From assembly GCA_007134805.1 (NCBI GenBank), contig SLKB01000335.1, forward strand, positions 1 through 10,237: a DNA stretch of 10,237 nucleotides, written 5' to 3'. The notes under the pieces are model-generated. The model worked only from the letters and a program-made list of their open reading frames with translations, had not been told where the DNA came from and did not search any database. The first letter of the stretch is position 1. Each line of letters starts with the position of its first letter. This DNA is from Paracoccaceae bacterium. GTDB taxonomy: Bacteria; Pseudomonadota; Alphaproteobacteria; Rhodobacterales; Rhodobacteraceae. The position numbers were made by a program, and so were the translations under genes. Shown one piece after another: positions 1-5,218 of the stretch.

Positions 1-267
1 GCCGAGCATGTGCGCGACATCATGCGGGTCTATCGCACGCTCGGGCACCCTTACACGGATGAGATGATCGACAATGCCGTGGACGACTTCTTCGAGCAGG
101 CGACCGAGTTCGGCGACGAGGCCGTGGTCGAGCGCTACCCCGGCGCGCAGCAGCGCAGTTTCGATGGCCAGTCCCAGGTGACCGAGATGGACGCGATCAT
201 CGCCTACATGCAGATGCTTGGAACTCTGGTCGATTTCGACACGTTCGTTCCCGACCCAAGTCGCTAG
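1..267 (+). CDS. ccoO: cbb3-type cytochrome c oxidase subunit II, C-terminal part (5' truncated by window)
   Basis: CcoO is the membrane-anchored monohaem cytochrome c subunit of cbb3 oxidase, passing electrons from CcoP towards the CcoN active site on the periplasmic side. The frame is open from base 1 and gives 88 residues ending in VDFDTFVPDPSR. The stretch TEMDAIIAYMQMLGTLVDF is the typical conserved CcoO C-terminal helix, and the acidic region before it (DDFFEQATEFGDEAVVERYPGAQQ) also fits. The haem CxxCH motif and N-terminal anchor lie upstream of the window, so they cannot be checked. The gene ends 13 bp before ccoQ, in the usual ccoNOQP order, and is certainly cotranscribed with it. 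A GTG at base 10 could be mistaken for a start, but it is internal to the protein. Confidence 0.96.
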   Translation, partial: AEHVRDIMRVYRTLGHPYTDEMIDNAVDDFFEQATEFGDEAVVERYPGAQQRSFDGQSQVTEMDAIIAYMQMLGTLVDFDTFVPDPSR

Positions 268-280
268 AGGAGCATCGCCC

Positions 281-499
281 ATGGAAACCTATACCTGGCT
301 GCGCACCTTTGCCGATAGCTGGCATCTGCTGTTCATGTTCCTGTTCTTCATCGGGGTGTTCATCTTCATCCTGCGCCCGGGGTCGAAAAAGGTTCATGAC
401 GATTCAGCCAACATGATTTTTCGCAATGACGACAAGCCCGGCGGGCCCGATACAGGCCCTGCCAACGGGCGCGACGCAAAGAAGAGAGAGGCCAAGTGA
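281..499 (+). CDS. ccoQ: cbb3-type cytochrome c oxidase subunit CcoQ
   Basis: A 72-residue protein with one N-terminal membrane segment (about residues 13-32, WHLLFMFLFFIGVFIFILRP). It continues into a hydrophilic tail that starts with the CcoQ-typical HDDSANMIFRNDDKP and ends in a charged GRDAKKREAK. CcoQ is a small non-catalytic subunit of the cbb3 oxidase; family knowledge links it to complex stability and, in Rhodobacter, to oxygen-dependent signalling. The ATG at 281 is preceded by a good ribosome-binding site (AGAGGAG at 266-272, 8 bp spacing) that overlaps the ccoO stop codon. The stop TGA shares one base with the ccoP start (TGATG), indicating translational coupling. An in-frame start further upstream at 218 would overlap ccoO and has no ribosome-binding site, so it was not used. 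Confidence 0.95.
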   Translation: METYTWLRTFADSWHLLFMFLFFIGVFIFILRPGSKKVHDDSANMIFRNDDKPGGPDTGPANGRDAKKREAK

Positions 500-1437
500 T
501 GGCTGAAGAATCCGACAACACTCAAGATCCTTCCAACAAGATCACGCCCGCGTCGCGCCAATACCCCGATTCGACACGGAAGATCGAGGAAGACATCAGG
601 ACCACCGGCCACAGCTGGGACGGCATCGAGGAATACGACAACCCGATGCCGCGCTGGTGGGTCTGGACCTTCCTGATCACGGTGGTCTGGGCAGTGGGCT
701 ACTGGGTGGTCTATCCGGCCTGGCCGGGGATCAATTCGGCCACTTCGGGGATCGCGGGCTATTCCTCGCGCGAGCGCGTCGCGCAGGAGATCGCCGATTT
801 CGAGGCGCGCAACGAATCGCTCTTCGTGCAGCTGGTCGATACCGATCTCGACGAGATCCGCGAGATCGACGATCTGCACCGATTCGCGGTCAATGCAGGC
901 GCATCGGTGTTCCGCGCGCAATGCTCGCAATGCCATGGCACGGGCGGCGCGGGTGTCCAGGCGGCGGGGTATCCCAACCTGTTGAACGATGACTGGCTCT
1001 GGGGCGGCACGATGGAGGACATCGTCCAGACCGTCACCTACGGCATCCGCAACGAGGATTTTCCCGATGCGCGCTGGTCAGAGATGCCGGCCTTCGGCCA
1101 GGACGGGCTTCTGGAGGAAGACGAGATCCACGAGGTCGTCAACTATGTCCTGTCGCTGTCAGGCTCGGAGCATGACGAGGCGCTGGCCGCGGCAGGCGCA
1201 GAGCTCTACGAGATCAACTGCGCGTCCTGTCATGGCGACGGGGGCGAGGGCGACTATTTCATCGGCGCGCCCGCGCTCAACAACCAGATCTGGCTTTATG
1301 GCGGCACGCCCGAGACGCTCTTCGAGACGATCTACTATTCGCGCTTCGGGGTGATGCCGGGCTTCGCCACGCGCTTGCGCGAGGCCGAGATCCGCGCCGT
1401 CGCGGCCTATGTGCACCAGTTGGGCGGCGGGCAGTAA
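499..1437 (+). CDS. ccoP: cbb3-type cytochrome c oxidase subunit III, dihaem cytochrome c
   Basis: CcoP receives electrons from soluble or membrane cytochrome c and passes them through two c-type haems to CcoO. The protein has 312 residues, normal for the family. It starts with a soluble stretch, then the FixP/CcoP N-terminal signature (GHSWDGIEEYDNPMPRWW, about 37-54) and one membrane helix (about 52-75). Two cytochrome c domains follow: haem motif CSQCH at 142-146 with likely axial Met196 (SEMPAFG), and CASCH at 241-245 with likely axial Met286 (VMPGFA). Both domains look intact. The start was taken as ATG 499, overlapping the ccoQ stop by one base; a GTG immediately before it (496) would add only one residue. 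The gene closes the structural operon: a hairpin terminator follows 25 bp downstream, and the next gene is on the opposite strand. Confidence 0.98.
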   Translation: MAEESDNTQDPSNKITPASRQYPDSTRKIEEDIRTTGHSWDGIEEYDNPMPRWWVWTFLITVVWAVGYWVVYPAWPGINSATSGIAGYSSRERVAQEIADFEARNESLFVQLVDTDLDEIREIDDLHRFAVNAGASVFRAQCSQCHGTGGAGVQAAGYPNLLNDDWLWGGTMEDIVQTVTYGIRNEDFPDARWSEMPAFGQDGLLEEDEIHEVVNYVLSLSGSEHDEALAAAGAELYEINCASCHGDGGEGDYFIGAPALNNQIWLYGGTPETLFETIYYSRFGVMPGFATRLREAEIRAVAAYVHQLGGGQ

Positions 1438-1462
1438 CACGCCCCGCCGCGCAGAACGGATC

Positions 1463-1497
1463 AGCCGGCCCCCGCGATGCGAGGGCCGGCTTCTTTC
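1463..1497 (+). terminator. Rho-independent-type terminator after ccoP
   Basis: A perfect 9-bp GC-rich stem (AGCCGGCCC at 1463-1471 with GGGCCGGCT at 1483-1491), with an inner CGC/GCG pairing around a GAT loop. TTCTTTC follows directly on the plus strand. It lies 25 bp after the ccoP stop. On the minus strand there is no T-run after the stem, so it is best read as the end of ccoNOQP, although it could also stop minus-strand transcripts from the short ORF at 1516-1674. Confidence 0.75.
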
Positions 1498-1515
1498 ATT
1501 GATCGCGCCATTGGC

Positions 1516-1674
1516 TCAGTGCGCGCGCGACTCGTCTTGCGGGACGCGCAGGCGCACGAGATCGCGCGCCCAGTCGGGCCGGGCCGCTGACGGCTCCTGC
1601 GTGGTTGCGGCATGGCGCCCCTCGGGCTGGACCCGCGCGGCGATGAACAGGTATCTTGCATGAATATCTAACAT
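1516..1674 (-). CDS. Small hypothetical protein (52 aa), divergent from lysR
   Basis: A minus-strand ORF of 52 residues beginning MLDIHARYLFIAARVQPEGR and ending VPQDESRAH. I recognise no family or domain; it has no membrane segment, signal peptide or metal motif. It is arginine-rich with a basic central and C-terminal part. Support for a real gene: ATG at 1674 has GAGGAG just upstream (short spacing of 3 nt). After the first seven AT-rich codons, about 40 of the remaining 45 sense codons end in G or C, like the neighbours. It is divergent from a LysR regulator, the classic arrangement for a regulator and its target. A TATCAT hexamer (complement of 1694-1699) could be its -10. Against it: very short, and the GC bias alone can create open frames. 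It may be regulated by the neighbouring LysR protein, which is inference. Confidence 0.5.
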   Translation of the reverse strand: MLDIHARYLFIAARVQPEGRHAATTQEPSAARPDWARDLVRLRVPQDESRAH

Positions 1675-1741
1675 TGGCTCCTCGCGACTCGGTATGATAT
1701 GTACGCCTTATGCGTTATTTGTGGTGTTCTGGCGACTCTGG

Positions 1742-1764
1742 AATTCTTCTGGAATGAAAGAATT
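1742..1764. promoter_or_regulatory. Inverted repeat, candidate LysR-type operator
   Basis: AATTCTT (1742-1748) and AAGAATT (1758-1764) form a perfect 7-bp inverted repeat with a 9-nt spacer, ending 6 bp before the lysR ATG. It contains T-N11-A spaced dyads, the general form of LysR-type binding sites. The surrounding 96-bp divergent spacer (1675-1770) is much more AT-rich than the rest of the window. The position next to the regulator's own start suggests autorepression. It lies about 70-90 bp upstream of the divergent small ORF, a distance suited to activation of that gene. No binding data support this. Confidence 0.45.
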
Positions 1765-1770
1765 TCTTAC

Positions 1771-2679
1771 ATGAGCAAGTGGCGGACCCTGCCGCCGCTC
1801 TCGGCGCTGCGCGCCTTCAGCGCCTTTGCCGAGACAGGCTCGGTCGTGGCCGCGGCCGCCCAGCTTGGGGTGACGCATGCGGCGGTCAGCCAGCAGATCC
1901 GCGCGCTGGAAAAAGCGCTCGATCTGGCGCTGGTGGCGCGCTCGGGGCGGCGGGTCGAGATGACCGATGACGGGCGGCGCCTGGCCGAGGGGGTGGGGCG
2001 CGGCTTCGACGAGATTGCCCGCGCGGTGGCCGAGCTACGCGAGGGGCAGGACCGCCGCGCGCTGCAGGTGACGACCACGGCCATGTTCGCCAGCGCCTGG
2101 CTGGTGCCGCGCCTGGGCGGGTTTCGCGCGGCGCATCCCGGCATCGATCTGGTGCTGGACCCCAGCGCCGGGCTGCGCACGCTGGAGCCGGGCGGGTTCG
2201 ATGTCGCGATCCGGTCCGGCCGGGGGGATTGGCCGGGGCTCGAGGCGAAGCTGCTCATCCCCGCGCCGCTTGTCGTCGTGGCGACGCCCGCGCTGCTCGA
2301 AGGGCGCGCGGGCAGCGATCTTGACGCGCTGGCGGCCCTGCCCTGGCTGAGCGAGCTTGGTCACAATGAGGCGACCGAGTTCCTCGCGCGCCACGGCATC
2401 GTCAAGGCGCTGAGCGGCGGCGTGACGCATCTGCCAGGCAATCTGCTGCTCGATTCCGTGCGCGCGGGCCATGGGCTGGCGGTGGTGACCGAATTGCTGG
2501 CCGAGCAGGACATCGCCAGCGGACGGCTGCAGATCGTGCTGCGCGACGAGATTGATCGCGGCTATTATCTGGTCACGCGCCCCGGCCCGCAGCGCCCGCC
2601 CCTGCGCGCCTTTGCCCGCTGGATCACGCGCGAGGCGCGGCGCCAGCCCGGCCTGTCGACCGCCGCCCAGCGCGTTTGA
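1771..2679 (+). CDS. LysR-type transcriptional regulator, GcvA-like
   Basis: A 302-residue DNA-binding regulator of normal LysR length. The N-terminal winged helix-turn-helix covers about residues 7-66: PPLSALRAFSAFAETGSVVAAAAQLGVTHAAVSQQIRALE, followed by the wing with TDDGRRL. A linker leads to the periplasmic-binding-protein-like effector domain (about 98-290), with WLVPRLGGFRAAHPGIDL and the GGFDVAIRSGRGDWPGLE region typical of the GcvA/AmpR-like subgroup. The ligand and targets are unknown; glycine cleavage genes are not present here, so the name GcvA should not be transferred. The start was set at ATG 1771 because MSKWRTLPPLSALRAF is the normal LysR beginning; an in-frame ATG at 1699 would add 24 atypical residues and put the inverted repeat inside the gene. 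Its TGA stop lies within an FNR-type box. The gene sits between the oxidase and its assembly genes, which may be a chance insertion rather than a functional link. Confidence 0.93.
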   Translation: MSKWRTLPPLSALRAFSAFAETGSVVAAAAQLGVTHAAVSQQIRALEKALDLALVARSGRRVEMTDDGRRLAEGVGRGFDEIARAVAELREGQDRRALQVTTTAMFASAWLVPRLGGFRAAHPGIDLVLDPSAGLRTLEPGGFDVAIRSGRGDWPGLEAKLLIPAPLVVVATPALLEGRAGSDLDALAALPWLSELGHNEATEFLARHGIVKALSGGVTHLPGNLLLDSVRAGHGLAVVTELLAEQDIASGRLQIVLRDEIDRGYYLVTRPGPQRPPLRAFARWITREARRQPGLSTAAQRV

Positions 2680-2689
2680 CCCAGATCAA
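2676..2689. promoter_or_regulatory. FNR/FnrL-type box overlapping the lysR stop codon
   Basis: TTGACCCAGATCAA matches the FNR consensus (TTGAT-N4-ATCAA) in nine of ten defined positions. The TGA of lysR is inside it. If the box sits at -41.5 as in class II FNR promoters, the -10 falls on CATGCT (2712-2717) and the start near 2724, inside the following hairpin region. It could act as an upstream site for ccoG, or drive a short separate transcript. Confidence 0.7.
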
Positions 2690-2724
2690 GGCCGCGCGTG
2701 CGCGATGGGCGCATGCTGCCATCA

Positions 2725-2795
2725 GCCCCGCCGCTACCGGGGCGGCACTGATCCCTGTTCCGTTCGCGCGTGTTGTCGGGGATCAGTGCCTTCTC
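2725..2795 (+). terminator. Tandem hairpins, possible lysR terminator or structured leader
   Basis: Two adjacent hairpins. The first is GCCCCG (2725-2730) with CGGGGC (2738-2743) around a 7-nt loop. The second is a perfect 12-bp inverted repeat, GGCACTGATCCC (2744-2755) with GGGATCAGTGCC (2779-2790), around a 23-nt loop, followed by TTCT. The tail is too poor in T for a confident intrinsic terminator, but the stem is strong. It may end the lysR transcript, or end a short RNA started from the FNR box at 2676. Nothing coding was found in 2690-2878. Confidence 0.45.
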
Positions 2796-2878
2796 CCCCA
2801 CTCAGCTTCCCTTTCCACGCGGCTTTCCGCGGTCGGCCTGCGGCAAACTGTCCAATGCTGTATTGCGGATGCCTCTTT

Positions 2879-2892
2879 TTGACACAGGTCAA
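2879..2892. promoter_or_regulatory. FNR/FnrL-type box upstream of ccoG
   Basis: TTGACACAGGTCAA, with both half-sites TTGAC and GTCAA exact inverted complements, lies 59 bp before the ccoG start. This is the expected place for oxygen control: the rdxBHIS (ccoGHIS) operon is FnrL-dependent in Rhodobacter. A good -10 at the ideal class II distance is not seen; TATGCG at 2910-2915 is the nearest candidate. Confidence 0.82.
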
Positions 2893-2951
2893 GGATTGCA
2901 CGATGATGCTATGCGAAGTGCGGCAGACAGATTTTCAAGGAGCGCCCCCGC

Positions 2952-4382
2952 GTGAGCACCTCTGACGAGACCCCCCCGCCGCTTTACGCCAAGCGCGAGC
3001 CGATCTTCCCGCGTCGCGTGAGCGGCAATTTCCGCACCATGAAATGGTGGCTGCTGGGCGCAATGCTGGCCATCTACTACATTATGCCCTGGATCCGCTG
3101 GGATCGCGGCCCGGCGATGCCCGACCAGGCGGTCCTTCTGGATCTGGCGAATCGGCGCTTCTTCTTCTTCATGATCGAGATCTGGCCGCATGAATTCTAT
3201 TTCGTGGCGGGCCTGCTGATCATGGCGGGGATCGGGCTGTTCCTGTTCACGAGCGCGCTGGGCCGGGTCTGGTGCGGCTATGCCTGCCCCCAGACTGTCT
3301 GGACGGATCTCTTCATCCTGGTCGAGCGATGGATCGAGGGCGACCGCAACGCGCGGCTGCGCCTGCACCGCAAGCGCTGGGATGCCGAGAAGATCCGCAA
3401 ATACGGGACGAAATGGACCGCCTGGTTCCTGATCGGCATGGCGACCGGCGGGGCCTGGGTGTTCTATTTCGCCGATGCACCGACGCTGTTTGTCGATCTC
3501 TTCACCGGTCAGGCCAATCCGATCGCCTATATCACGGTGCTCATCCTGACGATGACCACGTTCTTCTTCGGGGGCTTCTTCCGCGAGCAGATCTGCATCT
3601 ATGCCTGCCCCTGGCCCCGGATCCAGGCCGCGATGGTCGATGAGGAAACGCTCACCATCGGTTATCGCGACTGGCGCGGAGAGCCGCGCGGCAAGCTCAA
3701 GAAGGGTCAGCTTGACCCCAATCAGGGCGATTGCATCGACTGCATGGCCTGCGTCAATGTCTGCCCGATGGGGATCGACATCCGCGACGGCCAGCAGATG
3801 GCCTGCATCACCTGCGGGCTGTGCATCGATGCCTGCGACGAGGTGATGGACCGCATCGGCAAGCCGCGCGGGCTGATCGGGTATCTCGCGCTCTCGGACG
3901 AGATTGCCGAGCGCGAGGGCAAGCCGCCCAAATCGGTCTGGAAGCATGTCTTCCGGCCGCGCACGGTGCTTTATACCTCGATCTGGTCGCTGATCGGGGT
4001 GGGCCTGCTGATCGCGCTGTTCATCCGCAGCGATCTCGACATGAGCGTCTCGCCGATCCGCAACCCCACGCATATCGTGCTCGCCGATGGCACGGTGCGC
4101 AATGTCTACGACATCCGGCTGCGCAACATGTATGGCGAGTCGCGTGAATTCGTGCTCTCGGTCAGCGACAACCCCGATCTTGCGCTTGCGGTCGAAGGCG
4201 CGCCCGACAGGCGGGTCAGCGTGGCCGCGGATGAGCAGACCCAGCTTCGCGTCTATCTGAGTGCACCGCCGGGCACCCCCTCGAACACGGCCCAGACAAG
4301 CCCCGCGCGGATCTGGGCTTCGATTGCAGGATCGAACGAACGGGTCTATTCTGATACTGTCTTCAACGGGAGGAGCCAATGA
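2952..4382 (+). CDS. ccoG: Cytochrome oxidase accessory protein CcoG (RdxB/FixG), membrane iron-sulfur protein
   Basis: CcoG is a membrane ferredoxin-like protein; in this family it is linked to reduction of copper during cbb3 oxidase assembly. The 476 residues show several membrane segments (about 32-48, 82-101, 154-174, 190-209 and 340-358) and conserved cysteines in WCGYACPQTVWTD (108, 112) and CIYACPWPR (215, 219). Two ferredoxin-type clusters follow: C261xxC264xxC267xxxC271P and C285xxC288xxC291xxxC295. The C-terminal Ig-like soluble domain (about 365-476) is complete. The start is GTG 2952, because AAGGAG (2936-2941) lies 10 bp upstream and MSTSDETPPPLYAKREPIFPRRVSG is the usual N-terminus. 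It overlaps ccoH by ATGA, so the two are translationally coupled. It is first of the assembly genes, behind an FNR-type box. Confidence 0.97.
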   Translation: MSTSDETPPPLYAKREPIFPRRVSGNFRTMKWWLLGAMLAIYYIMPWIRWDRGPAMPDQAVLLDLANRRFFFFMIEIWPHEFYFVAGLLIMAGIGLFLFTSALGRVWCGYACPQTVWTDLFILVERWIEGDRNARLRLHRKRWDAEKIRKYGTKWTAWFLIGMATGGAWVFYFADAPTLFVDLFTGQANPIAYITVLILTMTTFFFGGFFREQICIYACPWPRIQAAMVDEETLTIGYRDWRGEPRGKLKKGQLDPNQGDCIDCMACVNVCPMGIDIRDGQQMACITCGLCIDACDEVMDRIGKPRGLIGYLALSDEIAEREGKPPKSVWKHVFRPRTVLYTSIWSLIGVGLLIALFIRSDLDMSVSPIRNPTHIVLADGTVRNVYDIRLRNMYGESREFVLSVSDNPDLALAVEGAPDRRVSVAADEQTQLRVYLSAPPGTPSNTAQTSPARIWASIAGSNERVYSDTVFNGRSQ

Positions 4383-4864
4383 CCGGCGCACCGAACACGC
4401 CTGAGACGCGCAAGGGGTTCCGCATCACCGGGCGCAAGGTTCTGATCATCGCGGTGTCGAGCTTCGGCGTGATCCTGGCGGCGAACCTGACGCTTGCGTT
4501 CAATGCGGTCAGCACCTTTCCGGGGCTCGAGGTCGACAATTCCTTCGTCGCGAGCCAGAATTTCAACGAGGAACTGGCCGCGCAGCAGGCGCTGGGCTGG
4601 GATGTGCAGGCCAAGGCCGATGACGGGATCCTGACGCTCTCGATCACCGACAGCGCGGGCGCGCCCGTGCGCGTCGCGGGGATGGAGGCTGTGCTGGGCG
4701 CGGCCACCCATGTGCGCGCCGATCAGGAGCCCGAGTTCGTGTTCATCGACGGCGCCTATCGCGCCCCGGTCGAGATCGGCCCGGGGAACTGGAACATTCG
4801 CCTGCTGGCCCTCTCCGAGGATGGTACCGAGTTTCGCCAGCGCGTCGTGCTGCGTGTGCGCTAA
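4379..4864 (+). CDS. ccoH: Oxidase assembly protein CcoH (FixH family)
   Basis: CcoH is a single-span membrane protein with a periplasmic domain that stays associated with the cbb3 oxidase and is needed for its assembly or stability. The 161 residues have a short cytoplasmic N-terminus, one membrane helix (about 21-41, VLIIAVSSFGVILAANLTLAF) and the FixH motif NAVSTFPGLEVDNSFVASQNFNEELAAQQALGW (42-74). A beta-rich domain with GPGNWNIRLLA follows near the end. ATG 4379 overlaps the ccoG stop and has GGGAGGAG just upstream. The last six codons and the stop are duplicated immediately downstream in the same frame (see repeat 4844-4889), so readthrough of TAA would add GY plus the same VVLRVR ending. 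Confidence 0.95.
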   Translation: MTGAPNTPETRKGFRITGRKVLIIAVSSFGVILAANLTLAFNAVSTFPGLEVDNSFVASQNFNEELAAQQALGWDVQAKADDGILTLSITDSAGAPVRVAGMEAVLGAATHVRADQEPEFVFIDGAYRAPVEIGPGNWNIRLLALSEDGTEFRQRVVLRVR

Positions 4865-4889
4865 GGATATGTCGTGCTGCGTGTGCGCT
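4844..4889 (+). repeat. Direct repeat duplicating the ccoH 3' end
   Basis: The 19-bp sequence gtcgtgctgcgtgtgcgct occurs exactly at 4844-4862 and again at 4871-4889, a period of 27 bp with 8 bp between copies. Both copies are in the ccoH frame: copy one ends in TAA (4862-4864), copy two in TGA (4889-4891). This looks like a local in-frame duplication that left a nonfunctional second end, possibly at the edge of the inserted spacer. Confidence 0.9.
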
Positions 4890-4891
4890 GA

Positions 4892-5218
4892 CAGAGTGCT
4901 GAAAAAGTCCCGCACCTGCCCGCCTTCAAGTATGAACGCGGAAAACTGCACCCCCCCGCGCGTCACGCAAGCCCCGGACCGGGCGCCGCGCCCGCGCCGC
5001 GCCCGACCCTCCCATTGGGAGGGCGCGTTGCAAGGTTGCAAATTGCCGGGCGGCTGGAGGGGCCTGGCTGGCATAATGCACTGCCGCTCCAACGTGTCAA
5101 AGCGCCCCCCCGGGATCGGACGCAGCCCTCTGCGCCGCGACCTGACTGCGGGAAGGGAACAGTTTCCCCGGCGGGCACTGCCCGCAATGTCTTTTCATCA
5201 GCCTGCGAAGGGCGTGTT
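4892..5218. other. Hairpin-rich spacer between ccoH and ccoI
   Basis: No credible gene in about 330 bp. It holds several compact palindromes: GGGCG-CCG-CGCCC (4981-4993); CCCTCCC-ATT-GGGAGGG (5007-5023); GGGAA-CAGT-TTCCC (5155-5168); and GCGGGC-ACT-GCCCGC (5171-5185) followed by AATGTCTTTTC. There is also an imperfect tandem GTTGCAAG/GTTGCAAA (5028-5043). The left edge has AGTGCTGAAAAAGTC, a sequence resembling ends of some insertion sequences, and the right edge has an imperfect complement (GTCTTTTCATCAGC, 5189-5202). This suggests a REP-like or small nonautonomous mobile element, but no transposase or clear inverted termini are present. The last hairpin, 33 bp before the ccoI start, could also attenuate transcription into ccoI. 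Confidence 0.4.

Noticed and set aside
1699..1770. Earlier ATG for the LysR regulator
   Set aside because: The extra 24 residues are unlike LysR N-termini and would place the AT-rich dyad inside the coding region.
2676..2882. 68-residue plus-strand frame between lysR and ccoG
   Set aside because: It begins inside an FNR box, has no ribosome site or family likeness, and overlaps the hairpins.
2889..4391. Long minus-strand open frame opposite ccoG (500 residues); similar ones opposite ccoI (5336-7441) and the helicase (7490-9067)
   Set aside because: They are antisense shadows of strongly GC-biased genes with clear sense-strand families; the translations are rich in Arg, Asp and His without any domain.
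5015..5218. Upstream extension of the CcoI frame to position 5015
   Set aside because: It would add 68 residues with no family similarity, reads through palindromic DNA, and lacks a ribosome site, whereas GTG 5219 has GAAGGG at good spacing and the normal CcoI N-terminus.
4865..5218. Spacer as a full insertion sequence
   Set aside because: Too short for a transposase, and no matching terminal inverted repeats or clear target duplication; only a weak resemblance to IS ends.
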